Origin: Ooceraea biroi
Lineage: Eukaryota > Arthropoda > Insecta > Hymenoptera > Formicidae
Assembly: GCF_003672135.1 (NCBI RefSeq)
Contig: NC_039510.1
Span: 15,500,001 to 15,564,000 of the forward strand
Length of the DNA stretch: 64,000 nucleotides
Reading direction: 5' to 3'
Shown piece by piece: positions 52,275-64,000 of this stretch (position 1 is its first letter; the number at the start of each line of letters is the position of its first letter). The notes under the pieces were generated by a model. It saw only the letters and a program-made list of their open reading frames with translations, ran no database searches and was not told the origin of the DNA. The position numbers and the translations under genes are program-made.

Positions 52275-54575
52275 TTCTGCATCTTTCTTTTTCGATATTG
52301 CAGCATTGTGTAAATGTGCGAGAGAAGTTTATAGCGCGACGCAAATATAAAATAACCGTATAGTCAATGCAACGCGAATATTTTTTATCGTAATGCAACA
52401 ACTTCCAAAGTTTTCGAGGTCGTTGCATTAACCACATCACTTCTTGTCTTGTTTTGCAATGAGACATTACATTACGCTTACCGCGCATATGCGTAATGTA
52501 AACCTACCAGCTGACTTTAAAGGAGGTAAAAATTTTGAGCACAAGTTCACATATGGATACATATAGTTATGAATAAAGTATACGTGTATCATCTATCAGT
52601 TTACTTTCTTGAAAGTCAGGTTTGCACATGTCGGTGCAGAATGCAATACAATCGGCACGTGTGCAGGACAGACTTTTAAATGACGACGCAGCATTCTTGC
52701 CAGAACACCTCGAAGACGAGCCAAGCACGAATTTCCATAGTTCGAAGTTAGAACTGGCTTAGATCTGGGTTACCATGGCTACGTCTGCCACGATTTTGAT
52801 TTAAGTCTATGTTAAGGTAGACTCGTAACTAGGTCGGGAGAGATGGCAGGAAACTCCTTGTGCTTCCTGCTTGCTTGTGTAGATGATAACTGGCTTCTCG
52901 CGCGACTAACTACTTTCTTGATGTCTGCTTCTCTGCATTTTCAAATTCACGCAATTTCACGTGATTCTATCCTGTGTTTCGCTGAAACGTGATGTCACAT
53001 TGCAACACACTACTCTTGTTCGTTTTGTTATAAAACACATAGAATGCGAACAAACGTGAGGATGTAAATGCGATTGTGAACATATGTTTGTAATACTGGT
53101 AACTGTCTGGACATATTTGCAATTCTGCGAATAAATTTGCAACGTAATAAATGTAGTTGATTTGCACAGCGAGCCAAAAAAACTCCTTGATTATCGTTAT
53201 CGATTATCGCTTATTTAATTTCATTTATGCGCACGCATCGCATTGTATTTATATTTAAACAAATTTCTGTTGTATTTCACGAGCTAGTCGTAATTTATAA
53301 ATTTTTCCTACCACCGTCTTTAACAGATATTTTCTATCTCTTGTGAAAGAGTCGCATGAATTATCTAAATGAGGAACGGTCATCAAGATATTTCGGAAAT
53401 CATTCTTTAAGCGTTAATAATCAAGAACGTTCTGAGACAGAAACCATTACTATAACAATTTAAATACTCGCCACGCGTACCGAATTTTACGAAGACGAGA
53501 TTTCCAGAGCGGGGTGTAGCCTCACTGGATTTAAATTCCTTCATTTATATGTTAATCGCAGAGAAATCTCGGCATGCCGAGTGAGGATCCTCAACGGTCG
53601 CGTATCTCGAAGATCAAGCGTCTCCATATCGTCAATGTCGAATAGCCACTTTATACTTATTATCCCGTAAAAGTAACGCACGATCATTCACAATCAAATG
53701 AGCAAAAATTGGTAGGATTATATTACGGAAATGATATAGTATAATCTACCAGATCTTTCAAGAAGTTTTCAAAAAGAGTTCAGAAACGAATAATCGATCA
53801 GCTAGAACTCAATAAAATTTTTTGATGCAATAAGAAATTATGCAACTCGATAACTCAGATTACAGAAACGAAATTTGCTCGGGATAGTCTCACATATCCC
53901 CATCATACCAGTTACGGATTAATGCATTTAACGGCTCGCTCGGAGGGTGCGCCCCAGGAAATCCGGTTGAAAAACACGTTTTAAAGCGCCCATTCGGATC
54001 AAATTTTATGTCGTCGCCGTTTCTGTGCACTGCAGCCCGTTACGCCGATAAAACGCCCGCACATAAACTTTCTGGTCGTTTTGTCGTGGACTAAATGCCA
54101 AAGTCCGACGAAAACAAGTAATTCGCCAATTTTCATATATGTTGATTCGAACATAAGCTTGATGGATCGATTCAATTTCGTCACGCGCCGAGATTAATCT
54201 TTAGTGCTCCAGTTGCAGCAATTCAATTCGGCATATTACTTCCGAAGGTAATATTTTAATCAGGAAAATAAATTATAATCCAAAAATATGATCCTACAAA
54301 AATGCATCTCTTATTGTTCTTTACATTTTATATAAACTTTTAATATAAAATCTATTTTATTATATCATATATCTACCAAATCTTCAGCTATGTTTGATAG
54401 ATTTTAATAATTTGTACTATATTGATATTTGATACATAATCCTAATTTCAATAATTACTTGTAACAAGTTCAACAATAATAAATTCGCTATATAACAGAC
54501 CCGCAATAATTCTAAATAAAATAAAAGTAAAGTCTCTCAAAGAATATTTTTCGAGCTCAGTATTTCCACGAGAAA
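52275..54575. other. A+T-rich non-coding DNA
   Basis: No gene, RNA gene or bounded element was recognised. Confidence 0.65.
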
Positions 54576-55110
54576 CATAACAGCCTAGGAAGGGTTTCTG
54601 GGTCCCCTCTTACTCCCAGCCGCAATTTGCTTTCAGTTACACTTACTTTCCCAACTTTGCTTCCGCAGCTATGTGGGCTAACCACCGGCTCATAACTGGT
54701 TCGGGTAAAGATCACTTCGTGTGTACGGAGCAAGGCTAAATCGCGTTATTTTTACCCTGGGACGAACACGCGAGAGGATGTTGAGAGGACGGGAGGCGGA
54801 GGGGAAGCCACACCGTAATCGAATGAAACGTCAAATCGAGGGAGGCCTTAATTTCACGGCGATAACCGGGGTGACGCGACCGTACGCACGGGAATCAGGT
54901 AAATTGCCATGGAATAGATCCCCATCGGAAGTGGCCCGACGCTGTTTGGGATTTACTGCGAACTGCACCGTCCTTATTCGATTTTCCTGCCGATATGAAC
55001 GCGTCAAGAGCAGGAAGCATGCCACGGCGGTGCCCGATTGTGCACATCGAGAAAATAAATTGCTATGGCAGATATGTCGGGAAATATCTCGTGGTGAGCG
55101 ATAGACTTCC
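54576..55110. other. G+C-richer block, unassigned
   Basis: A plus frame of 127 codons (54721-55104) begins with GTG; from the first ATG (54778) it has 108 codons rich in Arg, with no recognisable domain. The minus strand is also open for 64 codons. It is possibly a regulatory island. Confidence 0.3.
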
Positions 55111-55870
55111 TACGTACGACCAGTTAAATCTGGAACAGAAGGCTTTCTCCGCGATATCATCGAGATCGATGAACCTTACGCAAGCACTACGCAAGCACTT
55201 GAACATGGAGATTGTCAACATCCGTTAATAATTCGATTTATAATTCGATCGATGAAATGTAGATGAATGAAACTGTGTCAAAGATTCTGTGGGAACAAAA
55301 GTTTGATCAAATATGTGTAAAGCAGTGTGATAAAATTTTCTTGCCCAATTTTCTTGGTTTAATGATCAATTAATGTGTTTTATACATGTAAAGTTACTTG
55401 CCGCGAGAAGGGACGTACTATAACATCACTTACTCTACATTTAGAAAAGCACGAATGATTAATGACTCTGTGACGGATAAACCGTGAGTGGCCGCTTCTC
55501 AACTAAATGTTTCGTACCAACGAGGGCAAAGGGAAACGACACTCTTCACACATTCACGTTAAGCGAACATCAATGTCAACCTAGACGATAAGGTTATCGA
55601 TGGATTAGTCCTTTAAAGGACCAAAATCTAAGGCAAACTCGACATAAGCCGTCAAACATTTATAGTACCATATTAGCGGAATAAAAGACTTTCAAACTAT
55701 AAAATATCATGATTTTATTATTGATGATATTCTTTCGATATGCATATATGTATATTCATCGCTAATTTAAATATTTATAAAAATCGTAATGGATACATAT
55801 CATAGTATCATTTTGAAATGTGACTATTTAGCTAAAATTGTATCAAATATTCATCTTCTTTAAGTAAATG
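55111..55870. other. A+T-rich non-coding DNA
   Basis: Nothing assignable. Confidence 0.7.
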
Positions 55871-56146
55871 TTTATTCAGTATCCAAATTAATAAGTTTGT
55901 ATCGCCAGGATGAATCAATGAAATCAAAGTATTCCTTTTTTCTCGACCGAACTGGCAAATTTATTAATATATATTACACGACGTTTCGACCAAGTTTCTG
56001 GTCCTTCTCAAGTGTACAAGGAACTTAACAAGTCATTTTTGACTAGAAATGACTCTCAAACCAATCGATGCAACATTCGATAATCGATAGATATGCCAGT
56101 TCGATCGAGACAAAAGGAATACTTTGATTTCATTTATTCAGTATCA
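55871..56146 (-). mobile_element. Penelope-like retroelement fragment, 250 bp, with 13 bp target duplication
   Basis: The insertion (55884-56133) lies between two copies of TTTATTCAGTATC at 55871-55883 and 56134-56146. A 13 bp duplication fits target-primed insertion and not a cut-and-paste transposon. Inside are inverted copies of about 41 bp (55917-55957 and 56094-56135) beginning AATGAAATCAAAGTATTCC. On the minus strand the centre carries GAAGGACC, an 8-base loop, then GGTCGAAACGTCG, the arrangement found in hammerhead-bearing terminal repeats of Penelope-like elements. Terminal-repeat pieces in inverted orientation are known for that group. No reverse transcriptase is present, so this is a short derivative. 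The family call is from memory. Confidence 0.55.
55977..56022 (-). ncRNA. degenerate hammerhead-ribozyme-like motif
   Basis: Read on the minus strand: CTTGAGAAG, a stem GACC/GGTC closing AGAAACTT, then GAAAC and GTCG. The GAAA box and stem II are in the right places for a hammerhead. The CUGANGA box is imperfect (TTGAGAA), and I could not confirm a stem III and cleavage triplet. Probably an inactive copy. Confidence 0.3.
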
Positions 56147-56600
56147 GTTAATCATTGATCGTTGCTCCAGCACGAACTTCGGTACTTGCCTTTAGGACGA
56201 CGCTTTTCATCGACAACATGAAAGAAGATATCTCCAAAGCGCGAAAAATAAAAGAATAAAAAGAAGAATAAGAAAGATAATGAAAGAAGAAGTTTATCGC
56301 GCATTTATCGAAACATTTGCTTTCGGAAGTTATTATCAACTTATGTCGACCAATTCGTTTAAAAGCTAAATATTAACTCAATTTATAATTTCCCGAAAGA
56401 TTACTTCGCAATATTCAAATGGACCTTTATCGAAGTTTTATAGATACCTATGAACGTACATCTGCAAATCAATCTGCAATACACATCAAATCAATCAATT
56501 TGAAATAATTCGGAAATAAATTAGAGCGCAATCAACTACTCGAAATCAATCGGTGAAATCAGTCAGGGGAATAATTACGATTTAATCCGACAAACTAACT
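56147..56600. other. A+T-rich non-coding DNA
   Basis: Nothing assignable. Confidence 0.7.
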
Positions 56601-57240
56601 ACAGTTCCGCTCTAACAGCCCGAGGAGTTCGTTTCGAAAAGTTCGTAGTCGCGTAGAAGGCATAGTCGTCGTCGTCGTCGTCACCATCATTGTCGTCGTC
56701 GTCGTCATCATCGTCGTCGTCGTCGTCGTTCGGGTCGAAAGGTTGCACAAAGGGGACCGCCGGAGGCTCGCAAAGACGGAAAGAGGAGGGAAAGAGGAAG
56801 CGAGCGGGCTGAGAGGCTGGGGATCCAGAACACGCTACTGCAGGGCGCCGGCGTCGTGAGGATAGCGTCGCGACGCAATGCGGGAAGCAGTGAGATCACA
56901 CGCGAAAAGAGGACGGTGGAGGAACGACGGTGATGCGCGAAGGGCGAAGATGTCGAGAAGCTCGGGATGGAAAAACCCCCCCGGGAACTAACAGTCATGG
57001 TAATCTCGCCGAGATGGAAACAGAAGCCGCTTTTCTTCACCGCGTGGCGGACCACCCCGCGCGCTATTTGAGGGATGGTATGCGCACCTGCGTGCTGCGA
57101 CTCTTCGACATACCGGATGGTCCCGAGGTTTCGGTGGACAGCAACCCTTTGAATTTTATGCTGCAGATATTTGTTAGCGAAAGTATAAGGCGATGGTTCC
57201 TCATGTAATAAGATGATAAGGCCTCGATAGATGAGGTCGC
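56601..57240. other. G+C-rich island, possible promoter or non-coding exon
   Basis: A CpG-rich block containing the (CGT)n microsatellite. A plus frame with an ATG at 56933 runs 91 codons to 57208. It includes HRVADHPARYLRDGMRTCVL but no domain I recognise, and a donor-like GATG followed by GTATGC lies inside it. A 115-codon minus frame overlaps and starts with GTG. Island status is observed; function is inference. Confidence 0.3.
56665..56730. repeat. interrupted (CGT)n microsatellite
   Basis: GTC/CGT trinucleotide units broken by two ATCAT-type segments. Confidence 0.95.
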
Positions 57241-60200
57241 GAGATCAGATTTATGGGATGAATGATAAAACCTTGTTCGCGTCGTTCGATTTAAAGAGGA
57301 TTTTCTGTTAATAGGATTTTCATGCGAGTATTGTTAAGATATCAAATGCTTCAATCTCAAAAATTGAAAAATAAATGTTTCCTTTTGTTTTCGTATTTAC
57401 TGGATATTTATTGCATATTTTGTAAGAAGTAACGCTGCGTTCGTTTTTCAGACAGATAGAACCAAAAAGCTCTTTCCAGTATTACGAATAGCTAAATAAA
57501 TTGCCACACTTGTTATAGTCGCGAAAAATCACAACACCCATATTTTACTCGGTAGAAATTGCTGTTCGGTCTGATAGTGGAGTGAATACGATTGTACCTC
57601 TACAAACTGGAACAACACTTGTGTTCTGAATGCAAAAGGAATTCATACATTGTGCGATTCACATCACAAACGTCATGAATCCTCGTATGCGTTTTGTTCC
57701 GTTGTGTGAAGATGTCAATTTCACGATCCGGTGCAAACGAATTCAGTAACGTTGCTCGCATGGCATTTCGACAGTCTCGTAATTTTTCGTGTGTATATTG
57801 ATTTAAGTCACTTAAACGGGAATCTACAGTAAAAGGAAATTCGTTAAGAATTTCCATTTCAAAGGATTTAATTCGAGAAATTAGCTAGAATCAAATCCAC
57901 TAATTAATATAATGAATGATATAATTCAATTTGTAAACGCGTAAAAAATTAATATTCGCATAATCTCTTGCAAAGATTTATCAGCAAAAATATTATATTA
58001 CAAATCGCAAATGAAGAAGCAAATAATAACGTTATGAATCGCGAGAGAGAGAACATAAACGAACGCATAAGTGAATTCACTGATATGGAAAAACGAATTT
58101 ATTCATACCAGCAAGTGCGGTCATCGAATATTTTATAGCAGTATGTCACAAGCAATATAACCATTCATGCATTTACGGACCGTTGTTATTTGCCTATAGC
58201 TAACGCATATTTCCGGTCCAACAAATTCGACGTATTGATGATTCAACTGAATTATTATCTCTGTTACGTTACGTGTTATAATGCAGTTTCATGGCAAACA
58301 AGTTTACAGATTTTATAGGAGAGCTTTTCAGAGAAGCTTGCAACGGCCACCTTTAATGGCTTTGATCATATAAATGGAATTAAAGTAACATTGATCGGAC
58401 TAATGAAATGTATCGCTCTGGTTTGAGACAATCGTGGAAAATTCAGGAATTGCTGCTCGCCTGCTCCGATATAACTACATAGGCGAAGTATTGAATCCGG
58501 CAAAAATTTTCTATTCTTGGATAGACAATATATAAAGTAAAATTTGACGCAAAACTCGAACCAAACTTTCTGACCTCCGACCCAATACCATATTGCAAAG
58601 CATATATATTTCCCGTACTAACTTCAGCAGCAACTAAAATTCGCGGCAAAGCGATAATTTGGACCTAGAGAGGATACGAGCGTGCTGCCGGAAATAGAAG
58701 ATATGTTTCATCGCATCTTCGGATAAGCAATTCTTTTTGAGATCGATAAGATTGTACCTGCAGCGTCGAACAGCGCACGTGCCAAGTTTTTTCTTCAGAT
58801 CGAGAGCAGGAAAATACGCGCATATATATCAACGAGATGCGCAGCGGAAGCAGAGGGAACGTAACGTGGGAAGTTAAAGCGGAACTCTTGGATTGAAACT
58901 TTTGGCCGTGACCGTTGCATATTGATGAACCGCGTTGAAAGTAGCTAATAAAAGCACAAGTGTAAATTGTGTCACATTGCATTGTAATCAATAATTATCA
59001 GTTGTATACTTCTCGAGTATTATTTTTACCGATAATTACATGTTTTACAAGAATTTGGAATTAAATTAATGATTAACCGATTGAAGAGAATGACTTGAGA
59101 GGTGATCTGCATTGATATTTTATTTAAACTTGCGTAAATAAAATCGAAAATAAAAGGAATGGAATTATGTATTTGTCTATATTAAATTTGTATTATATAT
59201 TTATTATCTACTAAGAAAGCATCATTTTATGTACATGGCCCCATCTGTCCAACTTGGACGGACGATTACGAGCGTGGCTGTCGGTGTAGAATTACAGTGG
59301 ACTGTTTTACTCGCTCGCAGCTACCTGCATTATCCACTATCCGTAGCAACGATTCCGCACAAATATACGACGCTGCAATTTCACATGTTCTCTTCTGATA
59401 AATCCCGCGAGATGAAAACAGTTTATTTATTCAAATAACATGAGTAAAAGTAAAAATAATGAGTTATTACATTTTCTCGACAAAGTGAATTCTCTACTTC
59501 TTTTTTACCTTTTTATTAAGTTTTATTTTCCCTTTATTGAATAAAAGTCTCTTTGTGCCCAATTAATTTTTTAATTTGCTATAAGAAAATTTAATTTAAT
59601 AACACGTAAGTTAACTCAAGCCTACATTGGATAAAGCTTGTGTATATTTATCTCACACAAGGAAAAATGTATTAAAAAATATGTAAACGATTTGCATTGA
59701 TAATAAGCTTGCATATATCATAGTTATTATCATCTTTATTCGAGAATATTTTAGTATGTATATTGCTCTATCGTAATAAAAAATTATAAAAAAACTTATT
59801 ATTTCTATATTAATATTAATAAAATATTAAAATATTACTAAAAAATTATATAGAAAATAAAAATTATGTTTTATTATTCACAATGTATAAAGTCAGCAGT
59901 TCTATAAAAGAAAAAATTAATTTGACAAAAAGTTTAATTTTTCTTAAAATTCTTCTGCAAACAAGCATATAAGTTCAGTTAATAATCAGAACATATTACT
60001 TGTTATTGCTGATATAATTAACTCTAATGTATGTATGTAATGAACTAATATATATATAGAACTAATAATACCAAGAAAAGAAATACATAAGTTATTATAT
60101 AACGAATGGAACAATAGAATATATCCTTTTTGTGCAATTATTAACTTAAGTATTATACTGACGTAAAATATCAGGGTAACAAGAAGCGAATCCCGATCAT

Positions 60201-62940
60201 ACTGGCTTGTCCAAGTTACAAAAATAGATATTATCCATATAAGGGTTAATAAAATTGCTCGTATATGCACAATATTTATAGCGGTATTCATGATAATAAA
60301 AAAAATATTAATTTATTTTTCTCATTATATATAAGTAAGATGTAAACTTATTTTAAGACGTCGTCAAGGAAATATCACGTACTTAAGTAATAAAATTAAT
60401 AAAATTAAGTTATGCAAATGTATCCATTTATATTATATTTATATAGAAAGAAAATATGTTGTTTTTTACGTAAAAAAAATATTAAAATATATAACGAGAC
60501 TAAATTTTTCTTGCATATGTATCGCAGCTGTTATTACATTCAACAAAATATTGTTACGTCGCCGTATACGACATTCGCGTGCATAATATGATGTAAATCT
60601 ATTATAATATTCACATATACATACGTTCAATATATGTATAAATCTATTGTAACTATAAAACTATAAAATAAGCGTTCAAGACTATCGAAAAGGGGACTTT
60701 CTTCGAAATGAATGTAGCAAAAAGAATATCATGTTGAAATCAGAATTTTATTAGGTAATTTTATGTAAATCTGTGCTTTATAAGACAAGCCAATTTCTTA
60801 GTATAATCGTTCTAACGAGATATAGAGATGCAAAATTAACAAATTAACGCGCGTAGTTTCTCGGCAGATGTTTCAGTCCGTATATAACCAAGGTATTTAG
60901 ATCGTGGCTTTAACTTAATTATACTGCCTATTAATATGCAGCTTGTGTTGTGTACTGTCAGCATACTACAAATCAGTTTCCGTGCGTCATCGTGTGCGCC
61001 GGAAATCGTGAAGTAATCGTTTAATTGTACTCGGCTCTACAAAGCTCCTCATTTTTCTGTCGTTTTAACTAATATAAAATATTGTTAAGAACAACTATTT
61101 TGCGCTCACGCTTTACAGCGAATAGTTTACTACGGTTAAAAATATTTGTTAGATATTGGCCACGAAAAATAGCTGTTTTCTAAACGCAAACCTCTGAAGA
61201 AGCATCATATCGATCTCTGCTGTAAACGTTACTGAAATTTCCTAATTATCATCATTAATCATACATGCTTTGCAATCAATTACGTATCGTTGTGGTCATT
61301 AATCATGGCAAACTGCAAACAGCGAACGTGTCTTACCATGTCAAATACAATTGTTAATAAAAATGTTTTACGCAGCTTTAAAGTAAAATAATTAACCCTG
61401 TTTATCGGTTGAAATGTTGTGTGAGTTTCTAAAATAAATTGACATTTTCCTCGCGCGTAATTATAGCACATGGCGTCTATTTGCGACGTAGAATAGAATC
61501 GACATCGTAGGGATGTGTCAGCAAACATTGAGTGCCATTATAAGGTTGGCCAATCACAGTCATTCCATTCTTCAGGAGAATAGTTGTAATTAGACAGTTT
61601 TAGAACTACGGATGTTATTAAACCCGATTAACGTTGCCGTGTAAACTTGGTCATTGAAAAGAAACCTTAAAACTGCGAGAACCACGTAGGATTAAAGATT
61701 CAAATTGTTCCGATGCTGTGTTTCAGAAAAAGTGTTCCTCACGGATGAGCCATTTTTGCTTGGCAAAAATGTAAAAGGGCAGGGGATTTAATAAGATATT
61801 CATGAGAGGAAAATACTGTTGAAAAAGTAGGTCCGTTGAGAATACTGAACTTTTTAGTATCAACGAACGTAGACACGTGTGTAGTGAGAAGGATATAAAT
61901 TTAAGAAAACGCGTACACATAAAATATTGTACCGTGTAACCTTTGCACTTAATTTTTGGTTTGCCAAAAATATTCAACAATTTGTGAGCTAGAAGCCGTT
62001 GCAAAAGAGAAGCTTTTCACTGATTAAATCTTAGAGATACAGATTACGACTCAGAGAATGCGATATTATCTCCAGCCAATTTAAAATAAATTTTTTACTT
62101 TGATATATAACTTTATAATGTTATATGTAAAATTATGATGTATAATTTTAATTTAGAAATCTGCTGCTAGGACGTCAAATATTAAAATTCAATATATTAA
62201 ATATTGAAATTTTAAGTATACATAGTATATGTATATATAGAACAAATTATAATCTTGTCCTATAATTTAACTCTGAATGTTTCCACTAACAAAACCATGA
62301 AAATCTAGCTGGCACTAAAATATAGAATATTGCATATTTTACTATTGCAATTAACGGAATGTTTTTAAATTTCGTCAAGAGAGGAAAGAAAAGAGGAAAG
62401 AAAGCTTTATCGCCTTAATATTTAATCCTACACAAGCAAAGAAGAGAATATCGAAGATTATATGAGCAGCGCGTTGCAATATTAAATAAAATATTAAACT
62501 GTGTTATTAAACTGCTACTCTTATAGTCCTTAATTAACAATCAACCCGTCGGCGAGAAGATACTCTCGTCGTTAAACGGCTCCGATCAATATAGTTTCAA
62601 AGCGCAACCTGCCATCACGCTTACCATCATTCATCGTATAGTCTATAGAATCCAAACAAATCGAAGATAGCAATACCCTTTCATAGCTTGTATTCGGAAA
62701 CAAAGCTCAGTTTATTAACGCAAGATGATTTTTGTATGCAATTAACAATTAATGCATGTAGATAGCTGATTTAATAATCGTATAGTTTAAATAATTAGAT
62801 TAGAATATTACATCGAAAATAAAATGCATTAAATTATATTCCAAAATTATCGCTAGTCCTTGCATTTATAAGCGTTCATAAATTAATCTTAAGACTTTTT
62901 TCAAAACAGAAGTGGTTTTTACATAATATTTCGTTAAACA
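57241..62940. other. A+T-rich non-coding DNA
   Basis: No gene was firmly recognised. A hydrophobic 101-codon minus frame at 59986-60291 is discussed as a weak lead. Two similar small hairpins occur at about 61750-61771 (CATTTTTGC-TTG-GCAAAAATG) and 61957-61974 (TTTTTGG-TTTG-CCAAAAA). The 59.7-60.7 and 62.0-62.3 kb stretches are very A+T-rich. Confidence 0.6.
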
Positions 62941-62972
62941 TGTGTGTGTGTGTGCGCGCGCGCGTGTGTGCG
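62941..62972. repeat. (TG)n(CG)n(TG)n alternating purine-pyrimidine tract
   Basis: 32 bases of strictly alternating TG, then CG, then TG dinucleotides, the classic Z-DNA-prone composition. Confidence 0.95.
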
Positions 62973-63926
62973 TTCTCTACTTTGTCAAATTTTAAGAATT
63001 TTGAATATTTAAGAATTCAGAAAGAAATATCTTGAACCATGTTTTACATGACATAGAAATCCTTCTTAGGTATATATCTCGCCGCTGATATAACCAGAAA
63101 GATTATACGGTCTCATGAGATTGTGGCATTAAAAGACGAATAACAGTAGAAACTGGAAAAGCGCGCACAGTTGGCTTTTTTCACCGAGCCGTAAATTTTT
63201 TTACGTGCCTTATTGTTGGATGCATAGAAATGAGAGTTTGACGGCAATAGTGCACGACAGGCAACGCGAGCTCCACCGTTTCTGTATAACTACCGCAAGG
63301 ACAATTAAGGCCATCCAAATTGGAGCGTTCTCTGCCAGTGATTTCGAATGGAGCGGAACGTTATTTGCGAGATTTATAGCCAAATTAATCTGAATAATAC
63401 TTTGATAGTTGCCAGGTTGTGGAATATGTTGGTAATTAATATCTGAATATCACACCAGACACATATATTTTGCAACATTCTATTAAAGATAATTATATAA
63501 TCACGTGCGTATAGTTATTTATACATATTTGCATATAATCTCATGAATATATATATATATATGTATATATATTATTCATCGAAATAGTGTTGATTAACAA
63601 CAAGTTTCATTGAAAATAAAATTAATCTAGCATTTTAATCTTTACAAATTCGATGAAAGCAATCTTTCATCGAAATATACAACCAAAGATACACAGAAAT
63701 TTACAAACAAAATTCATTTCTATTGCAACTCCTGCGTATCAAACTTCTTAACAAATATACCTATCATATCGAAGATACACGTGATTTGTCGTGATTAATG
63801 TCATAATTCACCACAGCAGAGATCAAAGTTGGAAGAACACCGGATAAGAAAAAATCGGGCGATCATAAATAGTCGAGACAATATTCTCCTTCCCCCATAT
63901 ATATTATTCACGAGGGGTTGGTCACT
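62973..63926. other. A+T-rich non-coding DNA with a (TA)n tract
   Basis: A TA run lies at about 63546-63573. A 62-codon plus frame at 63205-63393 is unrecognised. Confidence 0.65.
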
Positions 63927-64000
63927 GAGGTAATCTTTGTACAAGGGCTAGGTAATTCTTAGGGTAGTCTCAGATAATCTGAGGTAATCTAAGGTAATCG
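63927..64000. repeat. start of a short tandem array, cut by the window edge
   Basis: Variants of the decamer GAGGTAATCT recur (GAGGTAATCT, AGGTAATTCT, AGGGTAGTCT, CAGATAATCT, GAGGTAATCT, AAGGTAATCG). The copies become more regular towards the right edge, so the array probably continues beyond the window. Confidence 0.7.

Noticed and set aside
1..64000. CRISPR arrays, bacterial operons, ribosome binding sites, rRNA genes, familiar insect microRNAs
   Set aside because: None was seen. Direct repeats here are tandem or transposon-internal, and no known microRNA seed-plus-hairpin was found by reading.

Overview
This window looks like non-coding nuclear DNA from an arthropod, most likely an insect and plausibly a hymenopteran such as an ant. 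That is inferred from A+T-rich sequence in which CpG is common rather than depleted, frequent long tracts of alternating T/A, TCAGT/TCACT-type initiator motifs near G+C-rich islands, and the kinds of short transposons present. No protein-coding gene could be recognised. The open frames are short, many have no ATG start, and in the G+C-rich stretches several frames are open at once on both strands, which is what low stop-codon density gives by chance.

Layout. 1-19.6 kb: A+T-rich background with a 24-27 bp minisatellite near 1.1 kb, a 24 bp tandem duplication at 1.23 kb, a diverged pair of ~55 bp repeats at 15.2/15.9 kb and a lone TATA-plus-splice-donor candidate at 16.5 kb. 19.7-23.4 kb: the main G+C-rich island. 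It contains a plausible plus-strand core promoter (TATA at 20040, initiator at 20067) leading into a first exon that ends at a strong donor at 20593, a (CCGT)n microsatellite, a possible minus-strand secreted-peptide exon, a possible minus-strand 5' UTR exon and a G-quadruplex tract. 23.4-39 kb: A+T-rich with nothing assignable. 39-51 kb: the repeat-rich part, with a perfect 44 bp palindrome (39353), a possible transposon end (40410), a 728 bp foldback element with ~295 bp arms between TTAA sites (43310-44037), a 94 bp near-perfect hairpin (48830) and a 1000 bp transposon with 50 bp perfect inverted repeats and a 9 bp target duplication (48998-49997). 51-64 kb: mostly A+T-rich, with a Penelope-like retroelement fragment carrying a hammerhead-like motif (55884-56133), a G+C island with (CGT)n (56.6-57.2 kb), a (TG)(CG) tract (62.9 kb) and the start of a short tandem array at the right edge.

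The most unusual object is the 1 kb transposon at 48998-49997. Its interior is four 164 bp tandem units, and each unit carries three AGTTCTG-type motifs spaced exactly 31 bp apart, about three turns of B-DNA. As a whole the window reads like an intergenic region or a very long first intron with transposon insertions. If the 20 kb promoter is real, the body of that gene lies beyond the right edge.
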